Below, piece after piece: positions 38,630 through 52,300 of a stretch of 64,000 nucleotides of DNA. The DNA comes from Dendrolimus kikuchii (taxonomy: Eukaryota; Arthropoda; Insecta; Lepidoptera; Lasiocampidae). Made by a program: the position numbers and the translations under genes. The stretch is from the NCBI GenBank assembly GCA_019925095.2, contig CM034389.1, positions 19,393,435 through 19,457,434 of the forward strand. The letters are read 5' to 3'. How positions within the stretch are numbered: position 1 is the first letter of the stretch; every line of letters starts with the position of its first letter. The notes below the pieces were generated by a model. That model saw only the letters and a list, made by a program, of their open reading frames with translations. It did no database searches and was not told the origin of the DNA.

Positions 38630-41473
38630 TATTTCCTTGTTCATATGACACCAAAAACTTTATAATACATACCTTATTAACATTCAAAAATTATTAATTA
38701 ACTATTAATTTCTAACTATTTGGCCTAAAGCTGATTGCTTTTGTTTGTGATGCTACGAGCTTATTTACTCTAGCATTTTATACATTACTATTTTAAGAAG
38801 AACACTGTTACACATTAAAATAGGTAACAAAACCAAGTTCTTAATATAACTTTAACAATTTATCACACGAGTGACAATATCACAGTTAGCGACGAAATCT
38901 CGGGGAAAAAATGCTATTTGATATACTACTTTCGACTGGTTACTATCACAGTAGGTAAAATATTTTCTTAGCTTTTTGAACAACTAGAAAATCATTTTTC
39001 ATTTTTAGTCTGACAATTTAACTATAGACAATACAATAGTATTTTTTGTTTGCATAAGCAAACAACTGTGACAATACCTTACAAGTTACAAGCGTCCAAA
39101 ACTTCAGGCCTAAAATGAAAAATTATCTTAAAATATCATTAATATTTCTAAGGAAATATTGTATCAGAAACGTCAGTATATTGTTAGGTGAGATTGACAA
39201 TTTGACACGTCATAGGTTTGTGCCGAGCGATCGGGAGCAACGACGAGCTTGTATTCTGCATTTCGAGATTTTTACCAAACGTGTTTTTTCTCATAAGTGT
39301 TTAAATTAAAGTCGTAAACGCAAAAAAGAAATAAACTCATAGTAAGTGAATAATTATTTGTACTTGATATTATTTTAAAGCGATTTTATCTAAAATTAAT
39401 TCGACTAGTTTGTATTATCGATCGAAAATTTTTAATAAATTGAGTTTGTCGCATTTGTACATTAAAAAAATAAAATAAAACCAGTGTAATTATTTTTATA
39501 CGCGATTGAAAATACTCAACCATTTTAACCATTCCACTTTTAAATGTAACATCTACGTTTTTTTAAATAAACATGTTTAAAATTTTTAGTCATGGAAGAA
39601 GAATACTCTAATATGACGTCGTCCAGTGAAAAAATATAAATTTAATAAACCCCGAAGACAATCCTTCATATTCAGAATGCGCTACAAGGCTTTATTTTTG
39701 GATAAATCGATACTTCGACAGCCGTTACATCCGACACTTTAGGTTAATTATAACTCAATGGTTAAAACATATATCTTAGTCAAACGTTTAGTTAATAAGT
39801 TGCTTGATAATTTAATGTTTTGACTTATTTGGTATAATAATGTGTTTTTGTGATAAAATTATTGGTGGTATTTGTCTTTATGACATAAGAACTCTCGATT
39901 TACTTAGGACTATTTAAATTAATTACATTACAGTTATTTACAATGATTATTACTAACTTAACACGCGTAAAAATATACTTATGTAGCGTCCGAGAGAGAC
40001 AGAGAGCACGACGTGAGAATGGTGAGAGGGTAGAGTAGAATCTATATTTTGAACATCCAAGGCCGCCTCTAAAGTTTCATTACTTGCCCGACGTCTAGCT
40101 GCTAAATATGATAGCTACGCGCATCGACGGCATGCGGGGCGCGGGGGAGATTTGCTCCGGCAGGGTGGCCAAGGGCGTGCTCTCCGCCCGCAACAAAAAC
40201 TTTGGGTGAAAGTCTAGTGTTTTTCTATAACAGAATGCAAGAAAACAAAGTCTTCTAGCCCCCTGTGATGTAGGATTTTCAGGCTTTTTCATAGTTACTT
40301 TTTTTCACTAGGCGACTGCGTTAGTGTTTTTTCTACTGTGTTCGTGTATTTATTACATAGCATTAATAAAGCAATGTTGTTACAGCTAATGAATTTGTGA
40401 CACCAATATTGTAAGAGAGGTCTGCCATAAGTTGCCGTCCTGACACGGTTTTTAATGTTCATCGTTTCTTTAAAACACAGTGTATAAGGATGTTGTTTAT
40501 AGAAACCATATTTAATATTAATATACAAATATGAAAGCAAGTTTATTGCTACTTTATAAATCACAAAATAAAGAATCAGAACGAAATCAATAACTTTCCA
40601 TAGATGTTTACAATCATAAAATTATAGCCAATAAATTTTCTATAGACTCGATAGATCGATGAATCATATGAAACAAAATTAAATTATCATCAATCCCACG
40701 AAATAAAGTATGGAGTATTTGCGTAAATTAACAGTTTTATGTTCAAAAACATAAATATTTATTAAGATAAAATGCTATCTTACATTCATTTCAAATATTT
40801 AAAGTATATCTACATGGAATACTACTTAGATCGGATACTAAAACGGTGCTTATCAATTTATCGACCGTGAAGAAGAAACAAACAAACGAAGAGACTCACT
40901 TTCATATTTGAATATTAATAATGTGTATAGAACTATGGTTCCTGTTGTAATATACACTCAATCAAAAATTAAGTCTTAATGCAATAATCAAAATGAGAAA
41001 TATATTTAATTGGTGTTGTATAGAGGTTTTGATAATTCATATAGAGTATGTATGAGTACTATATAGGCTTATTAGAATATCGCATTATGAAGAAATTGAG
41101 TGATTGGACACCAATTTATTAGTAATTAGAATTTGAATAAACCAATGTAAAGTAGAAGAAGGCTTCAGATAAAAATTCTACTAATGTTAGTTTACGTTAT
41201 ACTCGATAATCGGCCTAGCCCCAGAATATTTTCTAGTAATGGGTTTTATAAGAAATAACTTCAACTAAGAAGTTATCCTTTACTGAATAAGAGCGGTCTT
41301 AAAGTTTGTCGATATATGGGATAATGTTAATTAACTATATTGGATATGGAGGCAATTTAAGATGTGTAAATCAATGCTTAACACTTTATGTTAAGCTTAA
41401 ATATACGTAGAGTAACTGTAAAAGTATAATTTATACTCCAAGAAAAATGAGAGGAAGATTCCGTACAATGTTT

Positions 41474-41590
41474 ACTGTTCACGTCTTTCACTCGTGCATA
41501 AATATATTGCAGTCGCTTTCGCAAAATAGCAACGAGCGAACGTGACGGCAATATATTTATGTGCGTGGGAAAGAGATCGATAGTGATGAA
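41474..41590. repeat. Imperfect fold-back element (MITE-like)
   Basis: About 45-bp inverted arms around a short centre; the best core is GCATAAATATATTGC against GCAATATATTTATGTGC. Confidence 0.6.
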
Positions 41591-42602
41591 TGCTTATCAA
41601 AAAATAATTCTGTCTCGTAAACTGAGTGAGAGGTGTACATAACTTGTATGTTCCCATAATTACTATCGATGTAGGAAATTTAGTAAGATTTTTATTTCTG
41701 AAGCCTAAGATTACTATTCTATTTTACTAAGTTCATTTATAGATTTCGTAATAATGCGTCAGCGTGTACATTACAGATTGTGATTTGCCAAAAATTATAT
41801 GTGATCTGTAGATTGGAAAGATAGATGATATGTATATTACAGCGACAAACTATCGGACCAGTGACTGTTTGATGTCTTGTTCGTTCCCGTAGATGATATT
41901 GAGGTGTCTTAGATTGTTGGTGCATGCTGTCTATAGAGGTCGTGTATGTTGAGCCAGACTATAGGCCGAAAGTTGAGAGATTCCAAAACTGTGTAGTGTG
42001 CGAGGAACTAGAAGTATCTATACGTGAGCAAAAACTTTATACCCCTTTTTACGAAAATTGCGCTAACGGAGGAGTATGAAATTTCGCACACTTATAGTTC
42101 ATACAGAGAAGAAGTGACAAATGCCTATATTTTTTTAAATTATGCATAAAAAAATACATTAAAGCAATAAAAAAAAACATTACCATGTATTTGACACACA
42201 CGTATATATACTCTTTTGTTTATTGTTCAAGTCAAATTAACAGTGTAGCCTTGGCGAAATCTGTGACTATAGAAGTATATAGTCTTTGACATTAATTATT
42301 ATGGTCGAATTTCAAGCACGAGCGACCACTAGTATGTACTAAACAAATAAATACGAGAATTTTGCTGTTCGCTCCCATAGAGACAATACGAGTGTAAATT
42401 ATATTTATTTACAATATACAATATATATTTATAGTAGGTACATTATTTGCTACTATTCTACTGTTTCCAAACGTTTATTTTACTGTTGACGTTTGCACGT
42501 CTATCCCGAGCCCATATGAAACGAGTTACATATTTGTCGTACTTTATTGCCATGGATGACGTTATGGTGATGTTCTATGTGTCATGTAACGCATAGACTA
42601 TT

Positions 42603-42633
42603 AAACCATCGACACGGTATGTGTCGATGGTTT
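42603..42633. repeat. Perfect 13-bp hairpin
   Basis: AAACCATCGACAC at 42603-42615 pairs with GTGTCGATGGTTT at 42621-42633 around a 5-nt loop. Confidence 0.85.
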
Positions 42634-44424
42634 TGGAATCGAATGAAATTGATTTGAAAAAAAAAGTTCTTTAAAGAAAAATAATGCCGCAATTATTAAA
42701 AGTGCCGTTTAATTTTGTTTATTTAATATATGTAAAATATGTTCATTGAAATGTGGGTTTATTTTTTATTTTTAGCAAATATATATATAGTTAAGTTAAA
42801 TTGATTAAAACCTTATTATAAATGAAGTTGAATTTTATAAAAAAAATCTTGGAAACGGTATAGTTGACAATTAATGATATGTGTCGGTTATTGCCTCATG
42901 ATAACGATTAAATTAACTGCACTGTATATAATTTTCTTCTAAAACTCACACATGTTCCTACAAAACTTTCTGAAGGAATTCTTTCTTTTCTTTTACCTTC
43001 TCCCAATTATTTGTTGTCGGCACAGTGTCTTTTCTTTTCACACTCCTCTTGACATTCGTCCTCTGTCACACCATAAATCATCATATCATCCTTCACTTTT
43101 CGGCTTGACACTTAACCTCAATACTTTTATATGGAAAATAATTAAAGATTTTTAAATCTGTTCAGTTTTGAAAATTGTAATAAAAAACAGTTCTTTTAAT
43201 GTAATAGTGTTATTTATTAATATTTATATACAGAGAGAAAAAAGAAGTTATTAGTTCTCGCGCACTACGCTGCAATAATATAATCCGTTTCCTTCAATCG
43301 GAATGACGTCTCTTAAACTTTCAACATGGAAGAGAAATTACCTATTAAGAATGGCCATTGCCCAGTAAAAATACGAGTAGATTTAAAAAACCTTCTGAAT
43401 CCTATTTTTCAAGTGATTTTCTTTTGCATTTTGTTATAATAGAAATACCACTGGACTTTCAACGAACATTACTTGAAGCTATTTTTTTCAATATGTGTGA
43501 AAATGTAAAATTCAGATAAAACAAAATGATGAAACGTATTATATTACGACTTTAATTTGTATGATTTGTTAATATGTTTTAAATAACAATATGTTGGTTG
43601 GAAGTCTATTAAAATTTTGATATATCAAAACGTAAGAGTACAACAATTTGTGGCACTCTCCATAAAAATAGAATATACTGATTATTTCCGATTTACATTT
43701 TTTACAGGGCGATTTTCATTCTAGTGTTTCTCTTCCACGCTTTCAATATGGACCAAAGATTTTATTTAGTGAATAAAGCACTGGATATATTATTATGCCT
43801 ATAGTCTCTCATTATAGAACATAAAGTTGTTGTTGAATGTTAAATTTAATGATATCCACATTTTAATAATAATATAATGAAATAACTCTTAATATATAAT
43901 TATAATTATTTATATCACTATACTCTTGGACATTCGAGTTTGGTGAGGAAGCGAACAATAATGTTGTTGAATTTAAAATGTAATACTTTATATATTATTT
44001 AAATTTAAACTGTATAATGTTACTATTTGTATAACTAAACATTCCTTTTATGTTTAGGTTTTCTGTATATTAAGTTTTGTATGTTCCCATGTTAAGTGAT
44101 AAGTCCAATTTTTAGATAAACTACATTAAATATAGTTACCCATACAACAGAGCGCGTTGCCATACATTAAATTAGTATTAGCCAAGAATTTATTGATGCA
44201 TTCACTGTGAAATATAGGTATGTATTTGCATAACAAGGTGGATATTGACTTAAGTCTCAAAGGGTTCGTAAACACAATAGTGTTGTCAATATTAATGTGT
44301 TTGAAACGGGACTATAAGAGTTTTTGGCATGTTATTTCTAAAGAACTTGTAATTAATATTGATTGAAAATGAACTATACCTATATAACATTGATGGTATA
44401 TCAAAAAATGTTTGTGTTGAAAAT

Positions 44425-44574
44425 CTTAAGCGTGTTGTGTAAACGACGTCACGCCGCTACCGCGCTGCTGTTCTGTGAATTTCTATAGCTCGACAACGAG
44501 TGTGGCGGCAGGCAACACGACAATGGCGGCATTACAGCAGCACGGTGGTAGTGTCGTGTACACGCATGTTTAAG
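44425..44574. repeat. GC-rich MITE-like fold-back
   Basis: Ends CTTAAGCGTGTTGTGTAAAC and GTGTACACGCATGTTTAAG are imperfect inverted copies over about 45 bp, including GCGCTGCTGT against ACAGCAGCAC. It is GC-rich inside AT-rich DNA. Confidence 0.65.
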
Positions 44575-46235
44575 AATTTAGTGTAATGTTTTTTTCGACT
44601 TGCAACATTAGGAATCGTGAGATTTCGTCGAGGCGAGGTTTTAACCTATTGTTTTTTGTATATGGAATAAGCTTATCTTATCGATCTTTGATCATTTTTT
44701 GTTACAAAGCCGGAAAAATAGATTTTTCTGGCTTGAAAACTAAGGTTTTACCGAATTGAAATACGAAAATGATAAAAGTATAAATATAGGTATGTTCCAA
44801 CATTATTTGAAACCATTGGCAAACTATTCGACGCATTAGTTTGAAGATACTTAATGACATAAGAAATTAAAACGTGCTCTCGACTTGCCTTAATTGGTAT
44901 GTAAGCGTTAAGTTAAGAGCCAGTGAAAGGTCAGTAGCTCTTACTTATATTGCTCTTTTACACACTATTGAATTCAGGTTTTCTTTTTCTTTACGAATAC
45001 AAACCTTGCATATGTATGTATATAAGTCAATATTCACCTTTATGGAATATAGAAAAAGCCGCTTCACACATCGAAATAAAGATAATTATCATCCTGTAGA
45101 CAATAGACGTTTTTCTAGTTCTTACTATTAACAATTTTTGCTAATTAGAAATTAAACAAGTTCACCACATTTTCCAGTGATTTTACAAATTTAAATCGAA
45201 TGGAATAAAAACTTTGTGATTGTTGCTTGTGTTGCCATCAATATAATTTGTAAAGGTTTAAAATATATTGTAATGATTTTGTATTATATTTTACCAATAT
45301 ATTTCTTATTAATTATAAGTCACATCTTGTTATTAGTACTTGATTTTAACTACACATTTTTGTAGTCGTAGACTGTTTTTTTCCATACTGTTTTAAAAGT
45401 TAATAATGTAATTTGTATTTGCTCAAATTATAATCGAAATATGATAAGGAGCAATAAAGTTTTATCTGTGTTGCCAAACTCACAATTTTGCATATTGTAT
45501 ACTTTGTCTATAACTTGCTTGAAAAATGTGATTATTTCGATTTTCAAAGCCTTGCAATAGCATGTTTGCCAAAATTATAAAGGACTAAGGTATATGGATA
45601 ACACCGAATGAGTATTCGGTCTACGACATATTTTATTCTTATATTACACCTATTTACTATTTATTTATTAATGTATCATGGAAATGAATTGTGATGATAT
45701 ATTTTAATGCCATTTTAGCCTATCAGTATGTTACTTATTAAAAGTTATTTAACCAAATGATGCTAATAGTGTGTAAGATGTTTTATTCTTTATGTTGTAG
45801 TTGAAATAGCTTTTTCTATAGTGTATTATGTGAATGGGAATCTGTATGACTTTATTAATACACATCTCTTGGATGTCTAATACTTTCTTTCATTTTAATC
45901 TCTTACCCAGTTTTAATGTTAAATTATTTAAGAATTTAGATAAATATCGAATGCTGAAAGGCTAGCCACTATACTACGCCGTGTTGACGGTGAAAAAAAC
46001 ATCGTGGTAACTGGTGATATGTGAAACTCGCTAGCGCGCCACAGACAGGTATTTCGAGTATATTGTCTGTTCTTATTAAAATATCAGGTATCATAATTAC
46101 ACTATTTTAAATTTATTCTAATCGACAAACATTAAAATGAAGAATCGGGTAAGTACAGATAAATTAGTTTCAAGATGTTTTTGCGTTTGTAGTAGTGTAC
46201 AGTGAGCACATAAATAAACTAATAACTTTTATATA

Positions 46236-46490
46236 TAATAAAACTACGTTTTAACGGTTTTAAGCGCGGTAATTTTATTTGATTTTGGTTTTTCGGACGT
46301 TTCGGCCACTTTTCAGTGGCCGTGATCACGGAAGACAAAGATGTCAAGTGTCAACGAGTATTGTTAAAGTTTTATTTAGCCTACCGCCAACTTGTTAATT
46401 TTAATTATTTAATTTTAATTTTGTTTATGGTTATTATTTACTCTATGGGAGCCTAATCTAATTTACTACCGCTTCGCAACATGTTATGGC
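46236..46490. repeat. MITE family A, nearly complete copy
   Basis: Starts AAAACTACGTTTTAACGG, holds the perfect hairpin GGCCACTTTTCAGTGGCC followed by the palindrome CGTGATCACG, then the GTTTATGG and CTATGGGAGCC internal blocks shared (inverted) with 26068-26335. Confidence 0.75.
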
Positions 46491-47559
46491 TTGAAGAGAA
46501 GAAGCGGCGCAAGAAACTCTTCAGCAAACATGCCTAGCTCTAATAATTTTATATAATATTAAAATGGGTGGAAGGAAAAATAAAAGTAATTATCAGTCAA
46601 GTTGGTTTGTGTTCCGTTGTACGCAGAAAGAGCTCACAGTGTCTTGAGGTCTGGCAGCTGGTTTTTGCTGGGTTTGGGTCTTAATAGTTAATAGCGGAAC
46701 ACAGTATGCTGTCGTAATATATCGTCTATCTTATAATTTACAAATCTCGTCTGATTTTTTAGAATCAGTTCATATAACTGATGCTAGTGCAATTTTTATA
46801 AGATCGTTAGTTCGCAAGTATCGAATTTCGTGATTTTCCATTAGAAGTTTGCGGTTATCTTCCGTTGCTTTGATTATATAATCAAAGTTCCGTTGGTTTC
46901 CATTTAAAACCTAATGACATGACGTATTTAGCCAGACCAACAATGTAAATATAAGTCAAATAAATAAAATGTAATTATTATTTATATGACACACCGTTGA
47001 CTTTTGATTGTAAATATATTTTCGTCTAAAAAAGGTAATGAACCTTTTTTTGCTGATTGTACAAGGAATTTCAAATTACTATGGATACTACGTAATTTTT
47101 ATTTCATTTTCAAGCTTAGAACTACCTACTGTAAATGTACTAATACTACTACAAGCGCAAAAACTTCTCGAAGCTAATTTAATTTGCTGCCTCTTTAGCA
47201 TGGAAGAAATAATATAAAGAGCCGTCTACATTCTCGTGAAAGCGGTCGCCGTTTTAGAAACATACATACATACATAACTTCACGTTAGTTCCCTTCCCTT
47301 GTTTTAGAAACGCTTGGTGCAACTGACACGTGTCAGAGAGCAGTAAGATACGCGTGTACAACAGCTTAAAATGTTTGCTTTATTTTGATACTTTTCATGT
47401 TCATCATATGAATATGCGAAAATGGCATCATAGAAACCTAGGTTTCTTTGTGTACGCTTCAAGCATTCTCGTGATGTTCTCGCGAGTATGTAGAGCGTCT
47501 ATAAGTGCTTAAACCAGCAGGGCTTTCCATCTGTAGCTCACAACGCCCAAAATGCTCAG

Positions 47560-48160
47560 TTAGCCGTTCCACAAGGCGACCGCGGTCATTGTGGTTGTGG
47601 CGAAAACGTCACTAATGACGTCATCATTTTCGATCACACAACGCTGACAATGACCCATGTCAATAGGCGGGTCGAATAGCCGTTCCACTTGGGTTTACGA
47701 TTGTAACGCGGGCAAGCAAGTGGAAAGGGATAAATCGCGGTCGTGAACGTGGTCGTTGTGTCCCTTTTTTTTTTAAGGCGGGCGAAATGCTATTTACGCA
47801 CAATACTGGGTCCTTTGCAAGGGATTAGACCATGGTTGATCATGAAGGCTTTCCCCTTTGATAAGGGGCAATCCGAAAAATAATCAAGCCAGCTTGTGTG
47901 GAGACTCAGAGAAGTTGCACGGGCAACAACCACTACCCACTAAAACCTCCCTCCTCCCATGTGCCCCGCGCTTTTTATGTAGGAAAGGCTGAGACTTAGA
48001 ACGTAGTTACGCCCAGTCCGATTCAGCGCAAAAAGTGCCTGAATGTGCCCCGGGAATCGGAACACATTCACTTCGTCAGCGGGGGTGATGAATCCTTTAC
48101 TCCTCGTTGTGAGTCCCTGATGGAACGTAGCCCAGGTGTGCTGTTATTGTCAATTTGACA
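47560..48160. repeat. GC-rich repeat block
   Basis: TAGCCGTTCCAC occurs twice in direct orientation (near 47563 and 47677), followed from about 47760 by GC-rich text with no open frame. It looks like transposon debris. Confidence 0.45.
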
Positions 48161-48193
48161 ACTTCAATACCTGACTATTTATTTATTCATTTA

Positions 48194-49200
48194 GGTTTAT
48201 GGCTTGGCAGCTAGGCCTTTAAGCCAGATCTTAGTTTACAATTTATAGTTTCTTCATTTTCTTAAGCCTATGTGTATTGTGTATTGTGTAGCTGAACTGT
48301 AGGTTATCAGCTGGTGCCATTCAACGGAGTTCTTGTGACAACTCAAAAGGCCACATTTGACTATAAAGTTCACATTTCTCACAAAACACATAATTACTAC
48401 TCAAAAACTATCAATATCCTACAACTATTGTTCATTTTAGAGTAATTTTACCTATTTTTAGGAAATGAAACTGCACAGCACAACATCTCCTTTCAGTTCT
48501 CGCCAAAAACTCCTCAATACCTGACCTTTCAAAGTAGGTACTAGTGATGTGTACTGGTTGCAATTTTAGTCTCCGGAGATTTTCTGAGATTTTTCACCAA
48601 AAACCGGGTTTTCACCGGAGAATAACCTACAATCAAATTTTGTTTATTTTACATGAGTCTTCTTAATTTCTACATAATATTAGTATCTATCCATATTTTT
48701 GGAGGAATAGATAAATAAATACAGATAAATTATACAAAAGAACATTTATTCCAACATACAAAACTTTATAACCGAAACCGTGTTTTACTCGACTATTAGT
48801 CGAGTAAAACACAATTTCTATTAAAAAAACAGAGCATTTCCACTGCATCTGTATGCAACCTTGTTCGCCGACTATCTACCATGTAGCCAGCTGTAGAAAA
48901 AAGTCTATCTGAAGGGCCTCACGTAGCGGGCACGCAAAGATATCTAGCAGCAATAGTACCTAACGGCGAAAGGTGTTTATTGTGCTCCCAAAACATGCCA
49001 TCGTCCGCGCGTGTACGAAAATACCGGTAAACAATAAAAACACCGATAAAAAACCGGTGATGACTGTAACCGGTTTTTGTAGAACCGATACACATCTCTA
49101 GTAGGTACCTAAGTCAAGAAGCTTGTGTACAGCTTGTATGCTTCTTGACCTAAGTAAAAGTTCAAACTTCGCTTAAAGGCCTAGCTGCCAAGCCATAACC
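48194..49200. mobile_element. Older inverted-repeat element split by a hAT insertion
   Basis: Arms at 48194-48224 and 49171-49200 share a 28-bp exact inverted match (TTATGGCTTGGCAGCTAGGC and on). The hAT at 48542-49100 lies inside, so this is an older element interrupted by a younger one. Confidence 0.7.
48542..49100 (-). mobile_element. Short hAT transposon remnant with perfect 8-bp target duplication
   Basis: Flanked by GTAGGTAC at 48534-48541 and 49101-49108. Ends are inverted (TAGTGATGTGTA / TACACATCTCTA). The minus strand around 48840-48950 reads PSDRLFSTAGYMVDSRRTRL, the hAT C-terminal dimerisation signature. It also contains a 16-bp palindrome with 1-nt centre (48780-48812). Only about 560 bp remain, so it is an internally deleted copy. 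Confidence 0.88.
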
Positions 49201-49328
49201 CTAAATAAAGTTCAAACTTCAAATGCTTATCAAATATTTATCAAATTTTATGACGTTGGTAAATTATTATCATTAAAGATAATAATGAGCAGGTTTCAAA
49301 AGTTAATTTATATCTCGATTTGCCAACG

Positions 49329-49378
49329 ATGGGACGGAAGAGAGTATTTGATTTACTGAGAACTATAAATGTGGCTTC
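49329..49378 (+). CDS. ADHFE1: ADHFE1 exon 1: start and presequence
   Basis: 16 codons plus 2 bases, donor GTAAGT. The split codon joins exon 2 as Ser, directly before the conserved CQCPAHG. The phase fit and the conserved continuation decide this start. Confidence 0.82.
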
Positions 49379-52300
49379 GTAAGTATTGTTTATGTTTTCA
49401 ATTCGAATTTTAGGATCTTAGTAGTTTTCGATTTTTATCTGGATATATATAGAAATATATCTAAATTCTGATCTTCGAAAATAACAACACAGTAAATGGC
49501 AAGTAAAAACTTCGTTTGTTCTAATTTAAAGTCAGTAGCATGGAAGAAGAACGTATACGATATTTTTCCATCTTGTTCGGTGTCCATTTATGAACAACAG
49601 TTCATTAATTCAGGAATATTGTGAAAAGTAAAGCCATTTATGTGAAAGTTAAATTATAGTGAAACCTGACGAAAATAAGTTTTTCGGAATACACATTTTT
49701 TGGGGTATCATTAGGAATTTTATTTATGTCAATTGGTAGGGAGATATGCCCTTCTAAAGTTATAAAAACTAATTCGATGGTTAAACTTTAACTTTGTGGT
49801 CACTAAATTTTAAGTATTGGGGGGTGGGGAGAGGGGCAGAGGAGCACTTCTACCTTCTGCAACCCCCATGTTTAGGAGACATGTAGTTTATGAGATATGA
49901 TTTTTTCTCTAAACATAACTTACTTATTTTTTTCACTAATGGTGTACTTATTACTTATGTCCAAAACAACATTCTATACAGTCTAAAAATGCAGACTAAA
50001 GCCCACAAGCCGAGTGAGTGTGCTATGACAGCGGTCAGCAAATGTCACAACCAATTTGTAACCATCAATTAAATAGTTATCTATAAATATATGCTGACTA
50101 GTCTGTTTTGGCATTCCCTGGTCGCTGTCGTGGAACACCCGCTGTACTTGTGCGCTTTGGTCTAAAGACTAACCTAACCTAACTAACTCATTGTTTTAGT
50201 CCTTGGTCGTGACTTTCAACTACAGCCTACAAGCATAGCTATATGATAGCAAATACAATATAGCAAATTATACATAATTTTTTTTAAATAGAAGTAAATT
50301 GATTAAAAACATGCTACTAATTCAAACTCACAATATATAAGCAAAAAAAAAATATTATTGTATTTAAAAATTAATATTATTGACATATTGAAATGTTAAC
50401 ATTTATTGTCATAAAGTAAAAAAGTGACTATACTGTGATTTATTATTATGAACTTTAAAACTATAATAACTAATTCAAAACTTGTTTACTAAACTCAAAA
50501 ACAGTTTTAGTGTTTATATATTAAGTGTAAGTGTAGTCCTAAACACAGATCACACTTTTTTATCAACAAAAGTTACATATCCTTGTCTATCAAACATATT
50601 TTTGTTTTACCCATTATTCATTCAAAACTAGTTGGTGGACCCTAAAAATGTGTTTCCTAGCCCAAATAATAGTTTGTGTCTATATATAAGGCATATGTAT
50701 ACCTCTAAACTCAATTTCCCTTAATCTCATGCCACTCTGTGTCAAAGCCCAGCCATATACGATTATCTGAAGGGACATTGGAGTATATTTTCTTTCATTG
50801 CACTAAAATTAAAATTCTGCTCTACTATATTTTACCATGAGATTTTTCCCCTATGCCAAAAGCCCTGTCAGTCTGAACTCTATGTTAACTCTAAATGATA
50901 ATGTTTATGTATATATATGTTTTTCTTTTAAATTTTCTAACACCTGTCACTACTCCCTGTGTGTTATTGGCAAAATCAGTGCCATTGTGTTCGCTCCATT
51001 TGGACCAAAAATAGAATAGACTTTTTTTTAACAAAAACAAAACTAACTTCACACTAAAAACCAAAAAATAAATATTTAATTAGTTTAAGTCAGTTTTATT
51101 TTTGTTAAAATTTTTTTTTTTCTTTTTCAGTTGTGCAAATACTTCGATAGCTTTAGCATTAATATATTAAGCACCTGTAGAAATTGTACAACTGGCACGC
51201 ATATACAAATTTGCCATCTCATTCTTCCGTGGATGTGCTCTTCAACAAGGGTTGCTCTCGATTTCCTTGCAATCCACAATTCAGATCCTGACTTAGTGAC
51301 TATGGGAGCATCTCGGGAGTTAAAAAAAAACACTTTGAAAACCGGTCTACAATTGACAGAGCGTACAATACAATCTAATCTACAATCGCGTAACATGCTT
51401 GCAAAACAATTAAATGCCTGGAGAACGTTTAATACAGGCATGCATATAAAAATAGCTTTTTTTGGTAAAATGTAGGCTCCGCTCATCAGATCCTGACTTG
51501 GTGATCATGGATTCGCTTTGAGAGTGTATACTTATAAATAAAGAAAAACGTTTCAAATCGATCCACAGTTGATGCAGAAATTATGTAACATAGATATAAA
51601 AAAATTAAGCGCCCGGAGACAATGTAATAGCTACATGTGTGTAGAAGCTTCTCTCCAAGAATTTAGAAGCACGGCATTCTTTAATAAGTAATGGTGCCTC
51701 TTGATTTCCCTGGAATCCACTCTCCAGATCCTGACTTAGTGACCATGGCACCACCTTGGGAGTATAGACTTATGAGTAAAGAAAAGAAATTGAAATTCGG
51801 TTTAGAATTGACAGAGATATAGTGTTATGAAGAAGTCTGGTTATTGATATCGATTTTCGTGAGTTTCCCTAATTTCTTGGAATCCATTCATCAGATGTAA
51901 GATGTAAAATTATTATTATAGATAAATAAAAAAAAAAAGAATGATCCTGACAATGTGTGACAATGGGACCAATTGGGGAGTATAACCTTTCAATTAAAAG
52001 AAAAATTTTAAAAATTGGTTCATAATTGACGGAGAAATCGAATAATGAACATACAAAAGAAAAATGAAGATGAATTGAGAACCTCCTCCTTTTTGAAGTC
52101 AGTTAAAAAGTATATTCTTTGCTAACTTTGTACACTTATATTTATTTTTTATAAAATGCAATCAACAAAATTTCTTTTATATAAGATCCATTGACATAAA
52201 TTTTGGAAAAATTAAGATGATGAAGACTGAGATGGTATGGGCATAATATTTAAATATATCGATTACCAAACATTTTGTACATATTGTTCTCTCCTTGACC

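Larger units (their letters stand above)
38630..49328. other. Intergenic region between ASAP and the ADHFE1 gene
   Basis: 10.7 kb with only short scattered frames. It holds fold-back elements (41474-41590, 44425-44574), a 13-bp hairpin (42603-42633), MITE family A (46236-46490), a GC-rich repeat (about 47560-48160) and a nested hAT insertion (48194-49200). No coding gene or RNA gene is supported; long 3' UTR, enhancers or a non-coding RNA cannot be excluded. Confidence 0.55.

Noticed and set aside
39115..39309. 64-codon plus-strand frame after the ASAP 3' UTR
   Set aside because: Isolated and unsupported by any motif.
44874..45131. 85-codon plus-strand frame in the intergenic region
   Set aside because: It has no domain, no promoter and no splice context; such lengths arise by chance in 10 kb.
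51127..51486. Frames of 114 and 119 codons on opposite strands
   Set aside because: They overlap each other completely within diverged repeat units, and neither matches a known domain.
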